A stretch of DNA of 64,000 nt from Pseudolysinimonas yzui (GCF_014653215.1 NZ_BNAI01000003.1:287066-351065); one strand, 5' to 3'; numbered from the stretch's first letter, positions 32,713-43,637 are shown. The notes: a model not told the origin generated them from the sequence alone. Numbers and translations are program-made.

Positions 32713-33716
32713 TAGAGCCGCACCACCATGAGACCGAGGGAGATGCCGCCGGCGAGGCCGATCATCAGCACGAGCGACCCGGGGCCGATCATGCCGCTCT
32801 CGCGGGCGAGCCGCAGTTGCAGCGGCAGGGTCGCCGAGGCGATGTTGCCGTGCTCGGCGACCGTGATGACGGTGCGGTCGTCGCGCACCCCGAGCCGGTC
32901 GAAGATCGGACCCAGGTAGGGCAACGCCACCTGGTGGATGGCGACGAGGTCGAAGTCATCCATCGTGTAGCCGGTCTCGCGCAGCATCCGCATCACCGGC
33001 TCGGGGCCCAATTCGAGGAACGCCCTCTGCAGCCCCGCGCCGTCCATGTGGAAGTAGGCGGCATCCGGATCGTGGGTGCGCATCGTGCCGCCGCCCGGCA
33101 GGGTGCCGACCGCCCAGTGCCGCGACTCGGCGAAGAACCGCGACGCCCGGATGCCCGCCTCGGGATCGTCGGAGGCTTCGAGCACGACCGCGGCGCCGGC
33201 ATCCCCCATCACATACCCGGGGAACGACGGCAGGAACTGGGCCGGATCGCCCAGCCGCCAGCGCACCGACACCGACGTCTTCTCGCCGCTCGCGACGAGC
33301 ACGCGACGGTATTGCCCGGTGCGGATGAGGGCGTCGGCGACCTGCATGCCGTTGAGCACCGAGTTGCAGGCGTTCTTCACGTCCATGACGGGAGCGGTGA
33401 GGCCGAGTTTCGCGGCGACGATGTGACTCGTGGCCGGTTCGACGAGGTCTTGTGCGGCGGCGGTGAACAGCACGAGGTCGATGTCGCCCGGGCTCTCGTC
33501 GAGCGCCTGCCGCGCTGCCGCCACCGCGAGATCGGAGGCCTGCCAGTCATCCGGGGCGATGTGCACGCGCTCCACCCCGGTCATGCGTGAGATCAGGCCG
33601 GTCGCCAGTCGCATGCCGGGGTTCTCGGCTTTCAGGCGCTGCTCGGTCTCGGCGGTGGCCCTCACCCGCTCAGGAAGGTGCACCCCGAGTGCGGCGATTC
33701 GGGTCGACGCGGACAT
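32712..33716 (-). CDS. OleA-like beta-ketoacyl synthase III homologue (thiolase fold)
   Basis: 334 aa. Catalytic Cys117 in VKNACNSVLNGMQVA, His261 in AIHQVALPYL and Asn291 in AEHGNIASATLP form the KAS III triad. Glu93 in DLVEPATSHIV sits where OleA carries the glutamate donated across the dimer for head-to-head Claisen condensation of two acyl-CoAs, which plain FabH lacks. Expected product: a 2-alkyl-3-ketoacid for the OleD-like and OleC-like enzymes. First gene of the operon; the ATG follows a TAGGCT -10 by 7 nt, so it is probably leaderless. FabH-like starter synthase is the alternative. Confidence 0.78.
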   Translation of the reverse strand: MSASTRIAALGVHLPERVRATAETEQRLKAENPGMRLATGLISRMTGVERVHIAPDDWQASDLAVAAARQALDESPGDIDLVLFTAAAQDLVEPATSHIVAAKLGLTAPVMDVKNACNSVLNGMQVADALIRTGQYRRVLVASGEKTSVSVRWRLGDPAQFLPSFPGYVMGDAGAAVVLEASDDPEAGIRASRFFAESRHWAVGTLPGGGTMRTHDPDAAYFHMDGAGLQRAFLELGPEPVMRMLRETGYTMDDFDLVAIHQVALPYLGPIFDRLGVRDDRTVITVAEHGNIASATLPLQLRLARESGMIGPGSLVLMIGLAGGISLGLMVVRL

Positions 33717-33723
33717 CGACGCG

Positions 33724-33729
33724 AGCCTA
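33724..33729 (-). promoter_or_regulatory. Leaderless promoter -10 (TAGGCT) of the OleA-like operon
   Basis: TAGGCT on the minus strand (33729-33724) lies exactly 7 nt before the ATG at 33716, the same hexamer and spacing as at metG. It would give a transcript starting at the start codon. Confidence 0.55.
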
Positions 33730-33796
33730 GCGGCCCCGGGTCACGGCCGAGGCCCGCGGCCGGCCGACTGCGCAGGTTGCCATCGCCGTTTCCCCG

Positions 33797-35170
33797 TCAA
33801 AGGGGCACGGTCATGCCGGTTGTCGGCTGGGGGCGGGGCGGTGTCGTTCGTCTTCGGAGTCTGGCGGCGGCTCGGGATCGGGCGGGCATCGGGATGGGTC
33901 GCTGGTCGAGGTCAACAGAGCGGGGTGGGATGGCGGCGAATCCGTGGACGGGATCTCGGTTGATGGTCCATCCGTTGTCGTGGATGAGCATGTGGTGGTG
34001 TCGGCAGAGGAGGAGTCCGTCGCGGGTGTCGGTCGGCCCGCCGTGTTTCCAGGGGATGCGGTGGTGGGCTTCACACCAGGAGGCGGGGCGGTCGCAGTCG
34101 GGGAAGCGGCATCCGCCGTCGCGGGCGGCGAGCACGTCGCGTTGCTTGGCGGAGAACAGGCGACGCGTCACTCCGAGTCGGAGGGGTTCGCTGTCGTCGG
34201 CGAAGTGGATGGGGACGATGCCGGTGTCGCAGATGTGTTGTTCGGCGGTGGGGATCGAGATGGCTTCGGTCTGGTCGTGGATGAATGCCGGTCCGCGGCG
34301 TTCGCGCAGGTCACGGTCGGTGACCAGCACCCGCACCGCGTGACGGCGGGCGCCGAGCAGTCGGCCGGGGTCGGCTTCGGTGCCGATGCGGATCAGGTCG
34401 ACGAAGGTGTCGAGGGCGATCTGCCCGAGGCTGCGCTCGTCGGCCGCCAGTTTCTCGGCCCGTGCCTGCTGTTCGGCGTCGACGAAACGGGGTCCGCCAC
34501 GCCGGGGTGAGGTGGCGGCGTCGTAGGCAGCCGACACGATCGCGGCCGATGCCGGGTCGAGCAGCCCGGAGAGGTGGGTCATCCCGTCGGAGAGGGGAGT
34601 GAGGGTGAGGTATCGCTTGTCGCGCAGCATCCGCTCCCGATCCCGCACCCCCGCGGTGTCGAGGTCATCACGCAGTTCCCGGGCCCGCGCCGCGAGCTTC
34701 TCGACCGTCATCGTCGGCGCCAACAGCGCCAGCTCGGTGGCGGCGTCGGCGAGATCATCCGCCGCGACATCCTCCGTGGGGGATCCCAACCCGGCCTTGA
34801 TGACGTCGGCCTTCACCACCGACACCCGCCCCGAAGCGACCTCGGTGCCGACCGCTGCGAGCCACGGGTCGGCATCCACCGTCAGCAGTTGCCCGACACG
34901 CACCAGCGTCTGCGACTCCCGCTTCGAGACCCCCGACACCTGCTCCACCAACTTCTCGGGCGTGCCCGCGCCGAGGCGTTGGGCGAGACCGCCGAAGCCG
35001 TCTTCCCGCCGGGAACGATGCTTCACCTCCGCCGCGAACGACCCCAGCGACGCCTCCACCAGTCGCCGCAACTCACCCAACTCACGGGCACCCGTCAGCA
35101 GCGCGTCATCATCGAGCACCCGAGGGTCAGCCGCCAGCCACGAGGCCAGACCGGGGGCGGAAGAAGACAT
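33797..35170 (-). CDS. DUF222 / HNH endonuclease-domain protein (13E12-repeat type)
   Basis: 457 aa. A long helical DUF222 region (about 25-330) precedes a C-terminal HNH motif: CRFPDCDRPASWCEAHHRIP followed by WKHGGPTDTRDG and LLCRHHHMLIH, with two zinc-type cysteine positions. Such genes occur in many copies in actinobacteria and resemble the mycobacterial 13E12 family. Function is unproven; DNA cleavage is inferred from the motif. An imperfect LexA-type box lies 20 nt upstream, matching the known SOS control of mycobacterial 13E12 genes. ATG at 35170. Confidence 0.88.
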   Translation of the reverse strand: MSSSAPGLASWLAADPRVLDDDALLTGARELGELRRLVEASLGSFAAEVKHRSRREDGFGGLAQRLGAGTPEKLVEQVSGVSKRESQTLVRVGQLLTVDADPWLAAVGTEVASGRVSVVKADVIKAGLGSPTEDVAADDLADAATELALLAPTMTVEKLAARARELRDDLDTAGVRDRERMLRDKRYLTLTPLSDGMTHLSGLLDPASAAIVSAAYDAATSPRRGGPRFVDAEQQARAEKLAADERSLGQIALDTFVDLIRIGTEADPGRLLGARRHAVRVLVTDRDLRERRGPAFIHDQTEAISIPTAEQHICDTGIVPIHFADDSEPLRLGVTRRLFSAKQRDVLAARDGGCRFPDCDRPASWCEAHHRIPWKHGGPTDTRDGLLLCRHHHMLIHDNGWTINRDPVHGFAAIPPRSVDLDQRPIPMPARSRAAARLRRRTTPPRPQPTTGMTVPL

Positions 35171-35189
35171 ACCCCCAGTGAAGCAACAC

Positions 35190-35205
35190 TCGAACGCATG
35201 TACTA
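35190..35205. promoter_or_regulatory. Degenerate SOS (LexA) box
   Basis: TCGAAC-GCAT-GTACTA matches the actinobacterial LexA pattern TCGAAC-N4-GTTCGA fully in the left half and at four of six positions in the right half. It is placed to repress the HNH gene. The mismatches make it a weak call. Confidence 0.4.
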
Positions 35206-35295
35206 GATAGACGAACCATTCTCAGGATAAGTCGCGCGCAACCACCCTGTGGAGGACTCGACGGCCGCCCATCGACGGATGGCTGGCGACCCCGC

Positions 35296-35301
35296 TACGC
35301 T
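35296..35301 (+). promoter_or_regulatory. Leaderless promoter -10 (TACGCT) of the DUF2207 gene
   Basis: TACGCT ends 6 nt before the GTG at 35308, with no Shine-Dalgarno site between them. Confidence 0.55.
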
Positions 35302-35307
35302 CGCGAC

Positions 35308-37229
35308 GTGAAAGCACCTCACGCTGCCCGCGCCCTTCTCGTCGCCGTCGGAGCGCTCATCCTCGTCGCCGCCGGAACCGCACCTGCCGCAGCAGACCCG
35401 CACGACGGCCCCGACGCTCCGCCGGTCGTCGCGCTCGACGCGGCCGGCAGCGGGGTCGACGACTTCGAGTTCGCGTCGTTCGACGCGGTCTACGAGCTCT
35501 CGCGGGATGGCAGCGGCCGCTCGCAGCTGCACACCGTCGAGACCCTGGTCGCCGTGTTCCCGGAATACGACCAGAACCGGGGCATCCGCCGAGCGCTGGT
35601 GACGGACTACAAAGGCCACAGCACGAGCATCGACATCGTGTCGGTCACCGACGGCAACGGAGTGCCGCGCCCCTACGAGGTGACCGGCGACGGCGAGTTC
35701 ACGCTCGTCACGATCGCCGTGCCGCAGGGGCAGTACGTGCACGGCGAGCAGACCTACGTCATCGAGTACACGCAGTCGGATGTCACCTCGACCGAGACCG
35801 ACCTCGCCGACGGCGTCACCCGCGACGAGTTCTACTGGGACACGAACGGCACGGGCTGGGCTCAGCCGTTCGGCGAGGTCAGCGCGACCATACGGGTGCA
35901 CGCCGACCTCGTTCCGGCGCTCACGGGTGAGGCGTTCTGTTACTACGGCTACGAGGGCTCCAGCGATCAGTGTGAGATCGACAACGACGGGGATGGCGAG
36001 TTCAGCGCGACGGTGCGCGACCTGTTCGCGTACCAGAACATGACGCTGGTGATCGCGTTCGAGGAGGGCACCTTCGCGGGGGCGCCGTTCTGGGCGTACG
36101 TGCCGATCCTGGCCCTCATCGCTGCGGCGCTCGTGCTGTTCGGGCTCATCTTCGCGCTCGTCGTGCGGTTCGTCTTCTGGCGCGACGCCAAAGGGCGCGG
36201 CATCGTCATCGCCCAGTACGAGCCGCCCGCGGGGCTCAGCATGATGCTGGCGGCGAACATCGCCGGCAACCCGAAGAAGGGGATGGCGGCGACGATCGTC
36301 GACCTCGCGGTGCAGAAGAACCTGCGCATCATCGAACACGATCAGGGCTGGAGCAAGGTCTTCGGCGTGCAGAAGCTGTCGAGCGCCGACCTCGCCCCCG
36401 ACGAACAGCGCGTGATGGGTGCGCTGTTCTCGGTCAACCCGTTCTCGATGGGCGGCCTTCTTCCCGGGCTCAAGAACCTGCTGTCGCTCGGCGGCAGCAC
36501 ACCCCCGCCGGCGGCGGACGCCAACGGCGAGGTGCGCTGGCTCACCAAGGGCGACACGGTGCTCGGGCAGCAAGTCGTCGCGCTCACCAAGTCGATCGAG
36601 CGCGAGGCCGAGGCGGGCGGGCTGCGCCGCAAGCCGTCGTGGCGGCCCATGCTCATCGTGGTCGGCGCCATGGTGCTGGCGGGCATCCTGCTCCTCATTC
36701 AGACGATCGTCGGCGGCGAGAGCGAGATCTCGATCATCACCGGGGTCGTCGGCTTGAACGCCGTGCCGTGGATCGCGATCTTCGCCGCCGGCATCCTCAC
36801 CCGCCGTCGCCCGCTCACGAGTAAAGGGGCGGAGCTGAAGGAGCACCTCGACGGATTGCGCGAGTTCATCCGCGTGGCCGAGGCCGACCGGCTGCAGATG
36901 CTGCAGAGCGTCTCGGGAGCGGAACGCATCAGCACCTCCGACACGACGGCGATCATCAAGATCTACGAGAAGCTGCTGCCCTACGCCGTGATCTTCGGGC
37001 TCGAGAAGCAGTGGGCCGAGGAGATCGCCAAGTACTACGACACGAACCCGCCCGACTGGTACTCGGGCCCGAGCGGCTTCCACGTGGCCGCGTTCGCGGC
37101 CGGCATCAGCACGCTGTCGTCGAGCGTCTCGACCTCGTACGCCAGCTCGTCGGGGTCGTCGTCGAGCGGTGGTGGCGGTGGCGGCGGTTCGTCAGGCGGT
37201 GGCGGCGGCGGCGGCGGCGGAGGCGGCGT

Positions 37230-37233
<4 letters not shown>
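35308..37233 (+). CDS. DUF2207 membrane protein with Ser/Gly-rich tail
   Basis: 641 aa. Signal peptide to about residue 32 (LVAAGTAPAAA), an extracytoplasmic DUF2207 domain, a membrane span at about 262-288 (WAYVPILALIAAALVLFG), a cytoplasmic region, and two further spans near 450-500. The end is a low-complexity Ser/Gly tail (final ~30 residues) of the kind seen in other DUF2207 proteins. Function unknown; probably an envelope protein. Its TAG stop shares CTAG (37230-37233) with the stop of the convergent ABC-F gene. Confidence 0.85.
37162..37230 (+). repeat. GGT/GGC simple-sequence tract coding Ser/Gly tail
   Basis: A run of GGTGGC/GGCGGC triplets interrupted by serine codons encodes the C-terminal glycine tail of the DUF2207 protein. 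Such tracts are prone to length change by slippage. Confidence 0.75.
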
Positions 37234-39032
<1,799 letters not shown>

Positions 39033-39038
39033 CCTTCG

Positions 39039-39048
39039 AGCGTAACGT
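39039..39048. promoter_or_regulatory. Symmetric bidirectional -10 for ABC-F and MOSC genes
   Basis: AGCGTAACGT reads TACGCT on the minus strand (39044-39039; 6 nt to the ABC-F ATG) and TAACGT on the plus strand (39043-39048; 7 nt to the GTG at 39056). The two hexamers share the central TA step. Both transcripts would be leaderless and start within about 25 bp of each other. Confidence 0.6.
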
Positions 39049-39055
39049 TGTGCGG

Positions 39056-39562
39056 GTGAAGCAGATCGCCGTCGAGATCGTCGCGCTGCTCGCCTCACCG
39101 GTGCACCGCTACGAGGGTCGGCCCGGTGATGGTCCCGCCCCTGCTCCCGATGACGAGCTGCGCGACCACCTTGAACTCCGCGCGGGGCTCGGCATCGTCG
39201 GCGACCGGTACTTCAACCAGCCCGCCCACCGGGCGTCATCCGTCACGATCCAGGCGGTCGAGGCACTGGAGGCCGTCGCCGCCGAGCTGGGCATCGCGGT
39301 GCCGGGCCTGCGCCAGACGCGCCGCAACATCCTGCTGCGGGGCGTGGATGTCGACGCCCTCGCCCGCACGACGTTCAGTCTCGACTCCGGCGAGGGTGAG
39401 ATCCGGTTCGGCGACGCACGCCCGGCGAATCCGTGCGCCTGGATGAACACCGCCATCGGCGAGGGTGCTCACCGCGCGCTGCGGCGTCGGGGCGGGGTGC
39501 GCACGGGGCCCCTGGACGACGGGGTGCTGCGCCTCGGCCCGGCCGTGCTGCGCGTCAGCTGA
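39056..39562 (+). CDS. MOSC-domain protein
   Basis: 168 aa. MOSC-type features: HLELRAGLGIVGDRYF, RRNILLRGVDVDAL and the conserved cysteine in RPANPCAWM. MOSC domains handle sulfur or reduced nitrogen substrates with molybdenum cofactor or PLP chemistry; the role of stand-alone forms is unclear. GTG at 39056 is preferred because a TAACGT -10 lies 7 nt before it; GTG at 39050 would add two residues. Its stop overlaps the convergent acyl-CoA ligase by 8 nt. Confidence 0.82.
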   Translation: MKQIAVEIVALLASPVHRYEGRPGDGPAPAPDDELRDHLELRAGLGIVGDRYFNQPAHRASSVTIQAVEALEAVAAELGIAVPGLRQTRRNILLRGVDVDALARTTFSLDSGEGEIRFGDARPANPCAWMNTAIGEGAHRALRRRGGVRTGPLDDGVLRLGPAVLRVS

Positions 39563-41048
39563 AGCGGTTGCGCAGGTCGAGCTTCTTCACCTTGCCCGAC
39601 GCCGTGCGCGGGAGTTCGTCGACGACGACGACGTTCTTCGGGATCTTGTAGCGCGCGATCCGGCCGTTCAGGTGCTCCGCCAGGCGTTCGGTGGTCAGCT
39701 CGGCCCCCTCGCGCAGGGTCACGACCGCCCACGGCGTCTCGCCCCAGCGCTCGTCGGGAATGCCGATCACCGCGGCTCCGGTGACCTCGTCGAGCCCGAG
39801 GATGAGGTCTTCGACCTCGGCGGGGTAGATGTTCTCACCGCCCGAGATGATCATGTCCTTGAGCCGGTCGGCGACGAAGAGGAAGCCCTCGTCGTCGAAC
39901 GACCCGAGGTCGCCGGTGCGGAACCAGCCGTCGGGAGTGAACGCCTCCGCGGTCGCCGCCGGGTTGCCGTGGTACCCGGGGGTGACGTTCGGCCCGCGCA
40001 CCTGGATCTCGCCGATCTCGCCCGGTTCGAGCACCTCGCCGTTCTCGCCCACCACCCGCACCTCGGTGAAGAAGTGCGCCTGGCCGGCCGAGCCCATCTT
40101 CGCGCGGGTGCGCGTCGCCGGCAGGTAGGTCGCGCCGGGCGACGTCTCGGTCATCCCGTAGCCCTGCGAGAACGACAGCCCGCGGGCCTCGAAGGCTTCG
40201 AGCACCCGGGTCGGCACCGGCGAGCCGCCGCAGGTCAGCTTCCCGAGCGTCGAGAGGTCGGTGCTCGCCCAGTCGGGATGCTCGGCCATGAACTGGTAGG
40301 TCGTCGGCACGCCGCTCAGCATCGTGACGCCGTGCTCTTCGATGAGCCGCAGGGCACGGCCCGCGTCGAACGCTCGCTCGAGCACGACGGTGGCGCCCTT
40401 GAGCAGCACGGGCAGCAGCCCCATGCCGAGGGAGGCGGCGTGGAACAGCGGCGAGATCACGAGGGCGACGTCGGTCGAGACGATGTCGGCGTCGATGATC
40501 GTGTTGAGCGCGTTCCAGGTGAGGTTGCCGTGGGTGAGCACCGCCCCCTTCGGGCGCCCCGTGGTTCCCGACGTGTAGAGGATCGCGGCGGGGTCGTCGA
40601 GACCCACCCCCGGCGTTTCTGGTGCCGGTTCGACGGCGGCGAGCGCCGCATCCGCGTCGGCGCCGACCACGATCCGAGGGAGGTCACCGGCCGCCTCCGT
40701 GGCGACGGCGCTCGAGCGGTCGTCGTGCACGAGCAGGCGCGCGCCGCTGTCGGCGAGGATGTAGGCGACCTCGGGTGCCGCGAGCCGGGTGTTGACCGGC
40801 ACGAACACGACACCGACCCGGGCCGCCCCGAACAGCACCTCGACGAACGCGGGCTGGTTCTCGCCGAGGAACGCGATGCGCTCGCCGCGGCCGATCCCGC
40901 GTGCGGTCAGAACGGCGGCCCAGCGTGCCGCGCGATCGGCGAGTTCGCGGTAGGTCACCTGCTCGCCGTCGCCGTGCACGAGCGCGACGACATCTCCCGA
41001 GGTCGCGGCTCGAGTGGTCAGCCAGGAGCCGATTCCACGGTTCTGCAT
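39555..41048 (-). CDS. Acyl-CoA / carboxylate-CoA ligase (ANL superfamily)
   Basis: 497 aa. P-loop ILYTSGTTGRPKGAVLTHGN, A5 YGMTETSP, A7 WFRTGDLGSFDDEG, hinge DRLKDMIISGGENIYPAEVE and C-terminal catalytic Lys in RTASGKVKKLDLR. It activates a carboxylate with ATP and CoA. Downstream member of the minus-strand run SDR, amidohydrolase, acyl-CoA dehydrogenase, MaoC, ligase, so it probably activates the acid handled by that pathway. Unlike the OleC-like paralogue at 29148, it has no repeat inserts. Confidence 0.88.
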   Translation of the reverse strand: MQNRGIGSWLTTRAATSGDVVALVHGDGEQVTYRELADRAARWAAVLTARGIGRGERIAFLGENQPAFVEVLFGAARVGVVFVPVNTRLAAPEVAYILADSGARLLVHDDRSSAVATEAAGDLPRIVVGADADAALAAVEPAPETPGVGLDDPAAILYTSGTTGRPKGAVLTHGNLTWNALNTIIDADIVSTDVALVISPLFHAASLGMGLLPVLLKGATVVLERAFDAGRALRLIEEHGVTMLSGVPTTYQFMAEHPDWASTDLSTLGKLTCGGSPVPTRVLEAFEARGLSFSQGYGMTETSPGATYLPATRTRAKMGSAGQAHFFTEVRVVGENGEVLEPGEIGEIQVRGPNVTPGYHGNPAATAEAFTPDGWFRTGDLGSFDDEGFLFVADRLKDMIISGGENIYPAEVEDLILGLDEVTGAAVIGIPDERWGETPWAVVTLREGAELTTERLAEHLNGRIARYKIPKNVVVVDELPRTASGKVKKLDLRNRFS

Positions 41049-41088
41049 GGGTCCCTCCTCGTCGAGGTGCTGTCGTCAGCCGCGAAGC

Positions 41089-41541
41089 TCAGGCGTAGAA
41101 ACGGTACAGGCCACGCGCGACGACGGCAGGCTTCGTGCCGCCCTCGACCTCGATCGTCTGGTCGACGGTGAGCTGGTAGCCGCCCGGCACCTCTTCGACC
41201 TCGGCGATGACGCCCTTCATGCGGATGCGGGAGCCGACCGGAACGGGCGCCGGAAAGCGCACCTTGTCGAGGCCGTAGTTGACCCGCGTCGTGACCCCGG
41301 TGACGTCGAAGAGCTCGGTCCAGAACGGGATGGCGAGCGACAGGGTGAGGAAGCCGTGCGCGATCGGCCCGCCGAACGGCCCGTCTTTCGCCTTCACCGG
41401 GTCGACGTGGATCCACTGGTGGTCGTCGGCGGCGTCGGCGAACGTGTTGACCTGCTCCTGGGTGATCTCGCGATACTCCGAGTAGCCGAGGTCGGTCCCC
41501 GCTGCGCTGCCGAGCTGGCTGTAGTCGAGGGTGATGGTCAT
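41089..41541 (-). CDS. MaoC-family (R)-enoyl-CoA hydratase
   Basis: 150 aa hot-dog fold. The hydratase-2 motif with catalytic Asp and His is DDHQWIHVD, followed by GPIAHGFLTLSL. It adds water to an enoyl-CoA, consistent with the acyl-CoA dehydrogenase and ligase beside it. ATG at 41541 preceded by AAGGAG about 6 nt upstream. Confidence 0.9.
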   Translation of the reverse strand: MTITLDYSQLGSAAGTDLGYSEYREITQEQVNTFADAADDHQWIHVDPVKAKDGPFGGPIAHGFLTLSLAIPFWTELFDVTGVTTRVNYGLDKVRFPAPVPVGSRIRMKGVIAEVEEVPGGYQLTVDQTIEVEGGTKPAVVARGLYRFYA

Positions 41542-41576
41542 GGTGCTCTCCTTGTGGATCGGATGGATGCGGTGGG

Positions 41577-42740
41577 TCAGCGGAACGCGCTCAGGCCGGT
41601 GATGCCGCGACCCACGATGAGCGCGTTGATCTCGTGGGTGCCTTCGTAGGAGTAGACGGCCTCGGCGTCGGCGAAGAACCGGGCGAGCCGATGCTCGAGC
41701 AGGATGCCGTTGCCGCCGGCGACCTCACGTCCGAGCGCGACCGTCTCGCGCAGCCGGGCCGCCGTCCACATCTTCGCAAGCGCTGAATCCTCGTCGCTCG
41801 ACAGGCCGGCGGCCTGGCGTTGGGTCAGGCGCACGACGAGGGCGAGGGATGCCGTGAGGTTGCCCAGCATCGTCGCGAGCTTGGACTGCACCAGCTGGAA
41901 TCCGCCGATCGCCCGCCCGAACTGTTCGCGCTCGCGCACGTAGGCGACGGCCGCCTCGTAGGCGCCCGCCTGTGCGCCGACCGCGATCCAGGCGACGTCG
42001 GCGCGCATCGCTCCGAGCATCCGCGCGACGTCGGCGAAGGTGCTCACCCGCGCGAGCCGGGCCGATTCCGGCACCCGCACGCCGACGAGCTGGATGTCGG
42101 AGTTCTGCACGATGCGCAGCGCGATCTTGCCGGTCATCGTCGTCAGGGTCAGTCCCGGGGCATCGCGCGGCACGAGGAACGCGCCCACCCCCTCCTCGGT
42201 GCGGGCGAAGACGACGATGACGTCGGCGAGTACCGCGCCGCCGATCCAGCGCTTGCGGCCGTCGATGACCCAGTCGTCGCCGTCGCGGCGTGCCGTCGCC
42301 TGCATGCCGCGCGCGATGTCGGAGCCGTGGTCGGGTTCGGTGAGCGCGAACGCCCCGCGCAACTCGAACGATCGGATGCGGGGGGCGAGGTCGGCGACCT
42401 GCGCCTCGGACCCGCCGAGTTCGACACTCGTGCGGAAGAGCCCCGACTGCCCGTTGTAGAACGTCGCGACCGAGACGTCGGTGCGCGCCAGTTCGAAGTT
42501 GCGGAACCCCCGGTAGAGCGCGTGGCCGGCATCCGTCGCCCCGCCGAACTCGGGGGGGTCCATCAGCCGCAGGTCGGCGAGCGGCGCGATGATCTGCTCG
42601 GGAAAGGTGGCGCGTTCCCAGTGCTCGGCGACGAGCGGCTCGACCCGGGTGTCAAGCACGGCGCGCAGCCGGGCGAGGGCTGCGCGTTCGGCGTCGTCGA
42701 GCAGGTCGGCGAAACCGTAGGGGTCGTGGCCGGTCGTCAC
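41577..42740 (-). CDS. Acyl-CoA dehydrogenase, glutaryl-CoA dehydrogenase-like
   Basis: 387 aa flavoenzyme. FALTEPDHGSD (FAD/substrate loop), DVIVVFART and the C-terminal YSYEGTHEINALIVGR with the catalytic Glu in the position used by glutaryl- and isobutyryl-type dehydrogenases. It oxidises an acyl-CoA to the enoyl-CoA hydrated by the MaoC protein. GTG at 42740 begins 1 nt after the amidohydrolase stop. Confidence 0.88.
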   Translation of the reverse strand: MTTGHDPYGFADLLDDAERAALARLRAVLDTRVEPLVAEHWERATFPEQIIAPLADLRLMDPPEFGGATDAGHALYRGFRNFELARTDVSVATFYNGQSGLFRTSVELGGSEAQVADLAPRIRSFELRGAFALTEPDHGSDIARGMQATARRDGDDWVIDGRKRWIGGAVLADVIVVFARTEEGVGAFLVPRDAPGLTLTTMTGKIALRIVQNSDIQLVGVRVPESARLARVSTFADVARMLGAMRADVAWIAVGAQAGAYEAAVAYVREREQFGRAIGGFQLVQSKLATMLGNLTASLALVVRLTQRQAAGLSSDEDSALAKMWTAARLRETVALGREVAGGNGILLEHRLARFFADAEAVYSYEGTHEINALIVGRGITGLSAFR

Positions 42741-42741
42741 G

Positions 42742-43623
42742 CTAGAGGCCCAGCAGGCGGATGGCGTTGTCGCGCAGGATCTTGCGGGTCACCTTCTCGT
42801 CGAGCCCGTGTGCCGCGAAGTCGTCACGCCAGCGCGTGGGGTGCAGCACGGGGTAGTCCGAGCCGAACAGCACGCGATCCTGCAGGTAACTGCGCGCGGC
42901 ACGCACCAGGTTCTCGGGGAAGTACTTCGGCGACCAGCCGGAGAGATCGATCCAGACGTTCGACTTGTGGGTCGCGATCGAGAGGGCCTCGTCTTGCCAC
43001 GGCACCGACGGATGCGCGAACACGATGTCGAGGTCGGGGAAGTCGCCGGCGACGCCATCGAGCAGCATCGGGTTCGAGTAACCGAGCCGGAACCCGCCGC
43101 CACCGCGGGTGCCCGCGCCGATGCCGGTCTGCCCGGTGTGCACGAGCATGGGCACCCCGAGTCGCGAGAACTCCGCATAGAGCGGGTAGTACGCCTCGTC
43201 GGAGGGGTCGAAGCCCTGGACCGTGGGATGCAGTTTGAACCCGCGCACCCCGCTGTCCTCCACCAGGCGTCGCGCGAGTTCGACGGCATCCGCCCCGGTG
43301 CGCGGGTCGACCGACCCGAACGGGATGAGCACGTCGGCGTTGCGGGTGGCCCCGCGCGCGATCTCGGCGCTGTCGATCGGCTGATGCCCGAGTCCCGTGC
43401 GCGCGTCGACCGTGAACACGACGGCTGCCGACTTCAGCTCGCGGTAGAGGTCGGCGATCGCGTCGAGCGTCGGCAGGCCGTCGGACTTGAAGTACTTCGC
43501 TGCCGCCTCGGCGAGTGCATCCGGCAACGACAGGTGCCCGTGGTCGTCGATCTCGATGTGCACGTGCACGTCGAGGGCGTCGAGGCTCTCGATGTCGAGC
43601 CGGGGCTCGTACCGCTCGGTCAT
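42742..43623 (-). CDS. Amidohydrolase-family 2 metal enzyme (decarboxylase/hydrolase type)
   Basis: 293 aa TIM-barrel. Metal ligands: HxH in DVHVHIEID, His in FAHPSVPW and Asp in FGSDYPVLHP; GFKLHPTVQGF lines the pocket. Family 2 includes ACMSD and resorcylate decarboxylases as well as hydrolases, so decarboxylation of an aromatic or unsaturated acid is possible. Lies 14 nt after the SDR gene in the same operon. Confidence 0.82.
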   Translation of the reverse strand: MTERYEPRLDIESLDALDVHVHIEIDDHGHLSLPDALAEAAAKYFKSDGLPTLDAIADLYRELKSAAVVFTVDARTGLGHQPIDSAEIARGATRNADVLIPFGSVDPRTGADAVELARRLVEDSGVRGFKLHPTVQGFDPSDEAYYPLYAEFSRLGVPMLVHTGQTGIGAGTRGGGGFRLGYSNPMLLDGVAGDFPDLDIVFAHPSVPWQDEALSIATHKSNVWIDLSGWSPKYFPENLVRAARSYLQDRVLFGSDYPVLHPTRWRDDFAAHGLDEKVTRKILRDNAIRLLGL

Positions 43624-43637
43624 GGGGTCGGGCCCGT

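Noticed and set aside
33797..35170. HNH protein as a homing endonuclease or intron remnant
   Set aside because: The DUF222 domain and complete length match the widespread actinobacterial 13E12-type family; no intron or intein boundaries are visible.
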